DNA of 64,000 bases from Paraphysomonas bandaiensis (Eukaryota; Chrysophyceae), in contig CBFFRP010000074.1 of assembly GCA_965644295.1 (NCBI GenBank), forward strand, positions 123,140-187,139, written 5' to 3'. Shown piece by piece: positions 1-9,715 of this stretch (positions are counted from its first letter, which is position 1; each line of letters starts with the position of its first letter). The notes below the pieces were generated by a model, which made no database searches, had not been told where the DNA came from, and saw only the letters and a list, made by a program, of their open reading frames with translations. The translations under genes and the position numbers were made by a program.

Positions 1-311
1 CATTTCTCTGCTGTTGCACTGGTACATACAACCACAGCTACTGTCCATTGCACCATAGCAGTATGAGTCTCATCAGCATTGCATACTAAAGCATAATGTA
101 ATGAACTAGTATTAAAATGAGTACATATAATAGAATTTATTGTACGTGTCCCTGTAGTGCCTTGACCTGCATTAACAGACTTTAGCTTAACGGATGCTTG
201 GCTTAATCCAGGAAGAGTCAGACCATATCGAGGTAAGCGAAGAGCATTCAATGATGATACCAAATACTTGTCTATATCTTGTTTAATTGCACTAGAACAG
301 TTGCTTTGCAT
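1..311 (-). CDS. 5' part of an unrecognised protein, cut by the window edge
   Basis: Reading the minus strand from an ATG at 311-309 gives 103 codons with no stop before the window edge, so only the N-terminus is present. The protein starts MQSNCSSAIKQDIDKYL and is moderately hydrophobic towards its cut end (VQWTVAVVVCTSATAEK). I do not recognise the family. Support for a real gene is the open frame and the cluster of GTACAGCAGTAC-type repeats 90-275 bp upstream, which resembles the upstream regions of better supported genes here. No intron is visible in this part. Confidence 0.5.
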   Translation of the reverse strand, partial: MQSNCSSAIKQDIDKYLVSSLNALRLPRYGLTLPGLSQASVKLKSVNAGQGTTGTRTINSIICTHFNTSSLHYALVCNADETHTAMVQWTVAVVVCTSATAEK

Positions 312-401
312 ATTTCAATATGGTTTCATTGTACGGACATGCAACTCAGTCATTAACTGACCTTCCAAACCGTGAATATCATGCATAACAATACAGCAGA
401 G

Positions 402-584
402 GTACAGCAGTACATGTATAGAGATGTACTGCTGTACTCGTTATGCACCAAGATGCTGTATAGATCTGTACATGTCAGATGTACTGATAGACTGGTACAG
501 CAGTACATATAGGCTGCTCAAGACACACATGCAATGTACCACTGTACCACTGTTCCTGTATATACCGTGCGTATACAGCAGTAC
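402..584. promoter_or_regulatory. Cluster of GTACAGCAGTAC-type repeats upstream of the left-edge gene
   Basis: Four copies of the 12-mer or its reverse complement lie at 402-413, 426-437, 495-506 and 573-584 (the last as ATACAGCAGTAC). They begin about 90 bp before the start codon at 311. The same word occurs upstream of many genes in the window, so I read it as a possible promoter element. The 67-residue frame over this cluster (424-627) has no other support. Confidence 0.45.
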
Positions 585-740
585 TGTGGATGTCGCCCTT
601 ATCTATGCATCTAAACTCTGTACATAAACTGTCCACAGATATACACTATATATATATAGCAGTGTTGAATCAATATAGAGACAACGAAACAAGATATTGA
701 CTGGAAATGTAATTGATAACAATATTTTAAGCTAAGGTTA

Positions 741-1215
741 CTGCTCGTGTTGCATTTGGTGCTACTATAACAGTTGTAGAAGGTGGACTAATTTGACGAG
801 ATCAGCAATTTGAATCCCCTCATTTGACACCATGCATTCGTGTGGAAGATAGTCCTTATCTAAAAGATATTATCCGCATATCCGGTTGACTTCATGCAGC
901 CCAGACGGCAGTAGTAAACTCGGTGTTTTTTGTTTGATGTGAATTCCAATATGCGACTTTAGCACCTCTGTTTACTACTAAGTACATTTCATTGAAGCAA
1001 GGTATTCAAGCGTTACAAGTAACATTTTTTCTAATGAAGAGTCGTCTAACCTCCTGTAAATATACTCGCGGGAGAATACTACTAGCCATTGTGCTGGTAC
1101 ACAAATTTTGTAAATTTTGTACCCACCATGCAGGGTTGAATCGAGTTGCAACCATCTTTAATCCTTCCTAATATGAGCAGTACGAAAGTGTTGAGGGTTA
1201 CGGCCACATTGCAAG
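741..1215 (+). pseudogene. Decayed transposase-like coding remnant
   Basis: One frame from about 741 reads as protein-like text for roughly 150 codons, interrupted by three TGA codons and later a TAA. Recognisable pieces include LKDIIRISG, YISLKQGIQALQVTFFLMK, a leucine-rich stretch (RILLAIVLVHKF) and YEQYESVEGYGHIA. The pattern recalls the C-terminal part of DDE transposases of the Harbinger/PIF kind, but from memory only. No ATG-led intact frame exists, so it is called a pseudogene. Up to 2080 nothing else is convincing except the small element at 1484-1638. Confidence 0.3.
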
Positions 1216-1483
1216 TATGTGATTATAAGTTAAGCTTCCATGAAGTTGTAACTATATAATAGCTTCTGTATTGCAATCATAGAAAAATACCAAACACAAT
1301 TCAGAGTCCAATGTAGAATCACTCCAATATGAATATGTAATGGTTGAATTGCTACTACGACTCTATTCTGCCTGGGACAATGTACAGTAGTAGCTGGTAG
1401 CCCACGACTTCCCATCATCATGTTAATTAGCTATAGGCGTGTAAGGGTCAGAACTCATGTAGCAAAACAATATTACTAACTAT

Positions 1484-1638
1484 TGCTTAACTCTGATATC
1501 CTACTATTTGGCAGATGTCAGGTATATTTGGCAGATGTTTTCTTTGAGTGATTGAGCGAAAGTAGTTGCACCTTCGTGTTTGCGGTGACGCACAAGCAGC
1601 TTTCGTGGAGTAATATAGTAGGATATCAGAGTTAAGCA
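1484..1638. mobile_element. 155-bp MITE-like element with 24-bp terminal inverted repeats
   Basis: The ends are perfect inverted repeats: TGCTTAACTCTGATATCCTA at 1484 continues for 24 bases and returns as its reverse complement at 1615-1638. Inside are two GCAGATGT words and a small hairpin, GCTTG...CAAGC in reverse orientation near 1579-1597. The interior matches sequences near 25054, 33443 and 45608. It has no coding capacity. I see no clear target-site duplication. Size, terminal repeats and dispersed relatives fit a non-autonomous DNA element. Confidence 0.6.
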
Positions 1639-2082
1639 CTGATTCTTAAGGCCTATTGCTAATAATAAGACATTGACTACTACATCGATTAAGAAGCCTC
1701 TGGCCCTCGGAACGATATGGGTATATCAAGCAAAAATCTTGTACCACATTGTGTGGACGGTTTCTACAAAACTAGTTTCTTGTATCGAACGTACAATAGT
1801 ACAGCGACTCGAGGATCTATCTTTCGAGGCTATTAAAAATAAATCCATAGAAACTGGTGTGTAGTGTGTAATATTCGAGCGAGAAAGCTATAATGGTTTA
1901 TAAAATACGGTAGGTTTATAAAAACATAGGATTCTAACTACGTTATTTTATTGTTTCGTGATAGATAACTGCTTGCCACTTCAAAGCTTATTATTTTTCG
2001 CCTTTGTTACATTATGTAGCCAGCAAGGACAATAAAACTCTATATACATGTATTACAATAATAAATCACATGGGTTGTCCCG

Positions 2083-5000
2083 CTATATTGTTGTGGAACA
2101 CATTTGTGCCTGCAACAGCTCCTTCGTCACTCCGACTTCTTCAAGTTGTAATTTCACATCATAACTACACCTCATCATGTTGTTCAGGCAACATGCAGCT
2201 GCCATCCTGCAAACGGGCAGGTCACGTTTAAGTACCCCCACAATAGAGCACAAACCGCCAGCCGTAACTACCAGCAGTGCAATATCCCGTTCTGTTTTCA
2301 CCATATGCCCGAGGGTACAGAGTGCTGCTTCACAGCAGCAGTCACTATTACTTTCAACTAATTTTATGAGTGGATCTATAGCATCTCTCAAAGCAATGTT
2401 CGAACCACAGTAACTAACCAAACTATTTAATACCCACGCCGCCTCGGCCTTGCACTTTTCAGATCCACGCTTCAGCAGTTCGATAAGTACTTCAATTCCA
2501 CCACAATCAACAATATGCATAATACTCAGACTGTGATACCAAGTCAGGCATCGCAGTGCACTCACTGCTCTTTCTGCCGTGCTCTGACCAGCGGACAGCA
2601 TATCAACCAGGGGGGCTGTGGCATCAGACTTCACAATCGCACTACGACTGAAATCATCGTATGCCAAGATCCTAACCAGATCTGCGGCATCCTCACGTAT
2701 ATTTAATGCACAGCAGTGATTGCGTAAAATATCTACCACAACCTCAAGCACCCCTTCATCCTCTACCACGGATCGCTTAAGAGCAGTTGTACAGCCAACG
2801 CAGAGAAGGTAAAGTGGGCGGAGAGCGGACGGCCTGTTCCTATCTCCTACACGAAGGAGGTTTACAAGAGCAGGAATTGCCCCAACATCAATCATCCGAG
2901 CCTTGCCTTCTGGATCAGAGGCCAGGGCTCCAATCGCGTCCGCAGCTGCTTGTCCACAATCACCGACACTGCACCACAACATACGCACTAGATGGACATG
3001 AACTCCAATTTCAAACGCAGGGAAAGCAGTCTGAGGGACGCGATATATTAATGACTGAAGTAAATTCGCACTTCTAGCACATAACGTACAATCCTCGCCT
3101 TGGAGTAAGACCCCAATGGAGAATAACAAAGATTCGTGACCCATACTCAAAGCATTTTCTTCCTCGCTAGCGAGAATCCTCAGAGCCTCTAAGGAATCCA
3201 GTTGAGCGTCTCGTGATCCATGCAGAAGCATTGACACAAGGTCAAATCCCCCCTCTTGAAGCTCATGAAATGTAAATCCGTCTGCGGCCATCTTGGTAGC
3301 ACCCACACCATCTAGTCGCCTTTGGGCTGCAAGCACAGACAAAGCCACACCAGCGGATCGTAGCAGCGGAAGAGTAAAACCTGCCTGCCGTAATTCTGTG
3401 GGGCCAATGTTTTGAAGAGTCCAAGCAGCGGCCTCTTTGCATGCTTCTGATCCAGTACGTAAAAGGCGCAGAAGAGGGCCGAGTGCACCAGAGTCAACTA
3501 CTATCATACAATTTGCAGCGTCACATGCAAGACTACAGAGTGCCCATGTCGCCGCTTCCTTTGACGAATCCGAACCACAACTAAGCATTTGGATAAGCAT
3601 TGGAATAGCAGCACCTCCTGCAGTAACAATTTCGACATCAGCACACCCATGTGTCAGATATCTGAAAGCCCATGCACAGGCTTCCCGAACCCTGCCCTGT
3701 CCCTTGCGCACCACATGAACCATTACGTCAATTCCATTCTCCTCCTTCAGAATACGCCTATTTTCATCCTCGGATATCAAACTCCCAAGTACCCACACTG
3801 CTGCCTCGCACCACCTATTCAGATATATTTCAGTAAAATAGTACACCTGTCAACTCAACTGATCACCTTTCGGTATTCTCATTGTCACGAATAATAGAAA
3901 GAAGTCGTGTAATAGCACCAGCGTTGCCGATGGCAACTTTATTCTCTTTATTACATGCAAGTCCACCTAATGCACTAGCGGTAGCTTCATTCAATTGAGT
4001 GCTAGATTCAGGTCCCAGAATTGCCACCAGTCTATCAACTGCTCCCAATTCACATACTTTTTCAACATTCTCTTCGTCACACGCTAAATTTCTCAAAGCC
4101 CAAGCTGCGGCTTCTTGGCAACCTTCCGACGTGCTACTTAACAATGAAACTAAAGGCTCAATAGCACCCGCTGCCGCAATCGAAACCATATTTTCACAAT
4201 CACATGCGAGATTACACAGTGCCCTGGCAGCTGCTTCCTCAAATCTAAAACACCGTGTAAGCATATCAAAGTGTCCTCATGAAGAATTACCTAACATTGC
4301 CGTGGGAAAGGAGTTGAACCAAGGGCTTTATTGCCCCAGCACTCGCAATCACTGATACAATGTTACTATCACAAGCCAGATTGCAAAGAGCTCGTGCAGC
4401 AGACTCTTTAAAGCAGTCAGTACCGTTAAGCAACTGGTCTACCAGCGGGTCAACTGCACCGGCTAAAGCAATCGCTGTCATATTAGCAGCGTTATCTCGC
4501 GCCAAGCTCCGCAATGCCCAGGTTGAAGCATCTTTGCAACTATCACCCCCCCCACGGAGTAGGTCCACGAGAGCAGGGATAGCCCCCGCATCTGCAACCT
4601 GGACTTGGCTCTCACTGTTACAGGCCAGTGCTCCAATAGCCGCTGCGGCTGCTAAACAGCATTCGCTCACTTCTGAACGTACCATATGTACCAGGGGGTC
4701 GAGAACTCCGGCGGCAATAATTTCGTCCTCGTTGCTTTCGTCACAAACGAGTTCGTGTATACAGCGTGCAGCGTCGATACGCAAGGCATCATCGCTTCCC
4801 CTCAACATAGCCAACAAGTCGAAACCAGCATCGACAATCTCACTGTATGTGAATCCATCAGTAGCCATATCACAAGCGCTGGCTCCGTCAAGCCGGCGCT
4901 GTGCAGCAAGTACCGATAGTGCGATGCCACCTGACATACGAAGTTCCGCGAGTGTAAACCCAGCGTACTTGTCGTCCCCTAAAGAGAAACCAGCATCACG

Positions 5001-7958
5001 GAGACAATCGATCGTAAACCCTACATATTTGATCAACACGCGACTCAGTAAGATGATATGTATGTACTACCTGCACCAATTAGTTGTGCCGCTGAAAAAC
5101 CACCCAAGCGAAGTTCTTTCGCCGTAAACCCTTCTTGCTTGAGAGCATCAATAGTTACACCACTCTGACGTAATTCACATAAAAACCACTCCGGCCGCTC
5201 AGAATTGGATACACCAGTGCTACGTTTGTCGACGATCTCCACATGACTGGCAGATGATGAATCCACTTCACTGACAGAGTCCACATTCTCTTGGCTAGGT
5301 GAACCTCCCCAAGCACCAGAGTATAACATACTCGTGCTCTTTGAAACAGAGCGCTGTGGTATTTCTTTTCCTTCGAGAAGAATCCCTTCGTCATTAAAAT
5401 CCGCGCAGAGATAGGCCATTAATTCACGGGCAGCATTCTCAACAACACATAAATCCTCAACTATACAAGTTCTCAGTTCAGAGCAAACTTCCGGGATGTT
5501 TCCATCGTTGTCGTTCATATAGCGATCCAGCCCTACGAAGCAAAAATACATCAAGATAAAAATAATATATTGCCTTTAAAAATACTACCATGATCAATAC
5601 ACGACGACAAATCTTCAATGGATATTAAAAACTGTTCACGAGTGAGTATAGTGATGAGCGCACTAGACAGCTGGTGCATATTAAACTTTATCACGGCATT
5701 GCTGCAATTAGTAAAATCGAATTCCACTGTTACACACCCTCCTGGTCGGGACAACGATGTAAACGAGTTCACGCAATGTAACATGTCTTCCAAAGCATCA
5801 GAAAGCTTAGTTTTAACCTGTTCATGAACTGCGTCAGCTAAAAATGAAAGGAGTCCAGTGGAAGATCCATCCAAGCTCGTTCCACTGGTGTCAAACCTTC
5901 CGAGTCTACATGCAGAGGAGTCCTGACGCCATAGTTGTAACAGATTACTTCTCCACACGGTGCATGCCCTGTACAGCCATCGATTAACAGTTAAACCAAA
6001 ATCACTGTATATTTTTGCCTGGTGAGACTGGAACGGCATTCTTCTATCAGTGAATTTCGTACGGAATCAATATATCCATCTACAGAATTGCCAGGCAGGA
6101 GACAGTCTTTGATATATATATCGTCGCGTAAGACAAGACGAGATATGTTTTGCTGGAAGGTATGTAATACTTCAGTACCATAAATCTGACACAGGCATGA
6201 AAAATTATTTGATACAATATCCCGGCAAGCTCGAGATGTGACTTGAACGAAATCCTTCGAACTCAATGTGTACATCGAAGTTGCTATTATATCCTAACAT
6301 ATGCATAAGCTGTTGCCATCACTTTAAAGTAGGTACCTTTTGCTTATTGCTATCACAAGGTGGTGCGGGCAATCCAATATCAGCGTACATTTTCAAAAGT
6401 TTTTCATACTCGTCAACAAGAAGGCGTAGAAGTCTAGGTACCCATGATTCCCGCAATGAGGACAGGTACATATGTCCCATCAAACTAACAAGAGCCTCAC
6501 AAGTCGCCCGGCCACTTCGGACTGCGTCTTCAAATTCGTTAGACATGAAACACATAGTTTCCTCAACTGCTGTCCTGAGCATGTTGGTATAACGCCAGTT
6601 CTCTTCATCATGCTTCGAATTGACAGTACTTCCTTCGGAAGGCGGTACTACAGAAGTAAATAAGTATCCGTGTTGGAGATCATCATCACACCCATGTGAT
6701 GCATCTCTAGAATCTAAACCCCATCGAACAGCGAACAAGTCATTTTTACTTCTAAGCAAGAACTTATCACATTTCGTTATGACTCCAATAGTGCGGTCCT
6801 ACTCATAATTATACAAAATACACAATAACATTATAGACAGTTCACCTGAAGGTGAAGTCCTCTTACTGCATCAAGAGCGCATGAATGCCGCACTTTATCC
6901 TCATCTGACTCAGTTACGGCAATGTACATACAATTAGGGAACATAAGCACATGGTTATCTAAAATCTTCAAGCGGTCACTTCTCAGCTCCTTCCAGTCCC
7001 GGTCACTGAATACAGAAGTTGTGTTGGGTGAATCGGGGACAGTTGTCGGCAGTAATCCAGGAAGATCGACTAAATCAATAGTTGGTACTGAAGGCGAATA
7101 AAAGTGAACAACAATGGCGCGGTCAATGCACACTTCATAAGGCCGTACGACAACTGCCACAGATGAGACGTCATCTGCATTCGTGTTACTGTCACCGTCT
7201 TGTGAATGTATCGTCGTCAACGATTCCCGACGGCGGCACTTCGCCACAGTCTCCCGTACAAGTACATCGCGCATAGTATCCGCTATGATAGAATGTGCAC
7301 TTTCAAGTGTAGGAATTACAACTGCATCGCCTATCTGAACCTACATGTAGTGCACAATCATCCGACAAAAAGTGCACAATTATCCACATACTTTGCGGCT
7401 AGTATCGATTACTCTCAGTATCGGGCTGGAACTCTCAGGGGCATAACGGAGCTTGACTATGAGTGGCATACACGTCTCTTTCATGGGCCCACAGGGAAAT
7501 AATGAATACATGACGAGCCTCTCTAACAATGAACTTTTACCGCTTCCTATCTCTCCAATAACTGCAAACTGAGGAACATTCCACTCAGAACATGATTCCC
7601 GAATATAGGGTGGAATAATCTCAAAGATCTTTACTAATTTGCGCAAAGATACAATGCGATTACAATCTTTATTCAGTTGTGTTCGTGTGATATCAGTACA
7701 CCTCCTGTATCTATCTAACTCAGATGTCAGAGCATACATCTCTTTCTTTAACTCATCATTTGATATCAGTTCAGTTGATATCTCACATCCAGTTAAAGGA
7801 GAGGTATAGGGACGATTATTAGATTCACATACAACAAACCATTTCATAATAGTTTCTTTAGAGTATGTGTATCCATCCTCTGCTATAACAGGATCAGTGA
7901 AAATATCTTGACTTATAGGATCAATATACTTGTGAATTGATGGAAGTATAGATGACAT
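2083..7958 (-). CDS. U-box / dynamin-like GTPase / armadillo-repeat fusion protein
   Basis: Exons: 7958-7392, 7340-6846, 6798-6337, 6293-5997, 5922-5589, 5532-5071, 5020-4291, 4244-3867, 3814-2083; 1,818 residues with exact phase. The intron at 5996-5923 could instead be 6062-6028. Residues about 11-75 are a U-box (DPISQDIF, DPVIAEDGYTY, TSPLTG), the E2-binding fold of ubiquitin ligases. GTPase motifs follow: P-loop GEIGSGKSS at 135-143, DLPG at 281-284, TKCD at 362-365, all dynamin-like. A helical middle region runs to about 840. Short repeats of the LRxAGFTxxEL type and two blocks of armadillo repeats (AGAIxPLVxLL, AAxALxNLACD) fill the rest. Expected role is a membrane- or GTP-linked ubiquitin ligase with a protein-binding solenoid; this is inference. 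A decanucleotide array lies just upstream. Confidence 0.85.
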
Positions 7959-8030
7959 GTATGACTAACTGGATATAGTAACTAATACATTTAAGTCCCT
8001 TAGTTAGTTAGTGTAAGTTCATATGTATGT

Positions 8031-8128
8031 AGTGAAGTACAGTGAAGTGTAGTGAAGTACAGTGAAGTGTAGTGAAGTGCAGTGAAGTGTAGTGAAGTGC
8101 AGTGAAGTGTAGTGAAGTGCAGTGAAGT
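8031..8128. repeat. Decanucleotide tandem array AGTGAAGTNN
   Basis: About ten copies of a 10-bp unit AGTGAAGTGT/GC/AC run without a break, 73-170 bp upstream of the U-box/GTPase start codon at 7958. Position 10 alternates T and C, so the effective period is often 20 bp. It could carry promoter activity for that gene, or be a plain minisatellite. Confidence 0.75.
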
Positions 8129-9715
8129 TAGTAGAAGAATAGAATACGTATACTTTGATATCTTCACTTCACTATATATATATATGTATATAGAGGATAC
8201 AAAGAAGTATTATATATAGACTTCAATATAAACAACTGAACACACTTCTTCTTCTTCTTTACATACTTCAATGTAAAGTATGTGATAACACAGTCATTAT
8301 AATCGTGTCTAGAATGTCTTTGTGTTTTGTCTGTGGACGAGACGAGATCATTCATACGAAGTTTGATTGCTGTACATACATTGTGTATAGGTACGAAGGC
8401 ATACCTACGTACGAACCCATATGAACAGGAGTACAAGTCCAGGAAGAAAACTGGAAATCCATGTTTTTTTACGTAATATTTTTATAGGGACTTTATCAAA
8501 TATCCCACATTATTATTCAAATTTCACCATAAAACACCTAGTTTTCGTATCTGAGAATCGACACTACTGTTCCTATTCCTATACACTGCTGCTCGATTCC
8601 ATTGCACATGTGTCCATATACATGTCCACAATCGCTCATACCACTCCCATCAGTTCACTTGAATAAGTTACATATCTCACAATATCTAACTCATCATGAC
8701 ACGATTTACTCCATATATTCCCACCACGATAATAGAAGTATCAACTAACTCATTCCATCATATGACAGTTTCCAGTTTCGCATGATATCCATACACTCCT
8801 TTATATATATGTATATATATCTGTACTTCTTACTTTACAATGTGGTGAATGAAATTCACTCAATCATGTGTGATATACGCGGTGTTTCATAACTCAGTCT
8901 GGTCTGTGTATCCTATCCTGTGATCTGTTACTGCCTTTTATTGAACATTAAATATTGAGACCCATTTAAACTATACGGGGTGATATTTTGCTTTTAAGTA
9001 GCATGCAATAAACACCTCAATTATATGAAAGATCCATGAAGAAGTACCATAAACGGATGTGACACTATTCAAAGTATACATAGAATACATTATTCTCGCG
9101 ATTATTAACTTTGCAAAAACTAATACACAAAGTGCTTAAATTATGATCTCAAAGCATGAGCATTGGTTACCTTGACTATAACGTTGGCAGTTTGTGCAGT
9201 AAGTTTAATAGATAATTAGAAATAGTATATTATCTATCTCTCTCATATCAAGTCAATTAAAGAACTCATTGCTTGAAGCGTTTAGTTCGTTTTTGTTGTT
9301 CCATTTCCTGGATGTTGTAGAAACTATTTGTACTCATGTACTTCAGTAGAGTGTGACTAGATATAAGATATAAATTCGACTATACAATACTCTCTTTCAA
9401 ACTACTATAATGCCAGCAGCAATAAGCATATAATCTTTATGCTACCTATCGCTCCAGGATTCTTCCTTAGTCGAATTTCTCTGCTTCATTAGTAGCTCCA
9501 CATCGTTCTAAATAATATTCAACAAATTGTTTGTATTACTCACTGTATTGAGTAGTCGTATAATTTAAAGTTCATAAAATACCCAAAATTTGGCCAATTT
9601 ATTTACATTAAGTATAGAACTCTACGGTGTGCTGCATTAAAAACCCACACCCTCAATATATATTATGCACATCTCCATATAATATTCACAAATCGACATA
9701 TACTATTCGTAAAAG
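8129..9715. other. Gene-free stretch
   Basis: About 1.6 kb of AT-rich DNA between the U-box/GTPase gene start and the SNAPC1 stop. The frames at 8164-8436 and 8421-8666 are short and lack family features. No tRNA or snRNA signature was seen. It should include the 3' untranslated region of SNAPC1, which ends at 9716. Confidence 0.5.

Noticed and set aside
424-627. 67-residue plus-strand frame
   Set aside because: It runs over the GTACAGCAGTAC cluster and has no protein-like features.
741-1215. Mitochondrial DNA insert with UGA as Trp
   Set aside because: The protein-like text does not resemble any mitochondrial protein, and a TAA lies in the same frame.
8164-8436. 90-residue minus-strand frame upstream of the U-box gene
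   Set aside because: Low-complexity, no family marks; it lies in the presumed promoter region.
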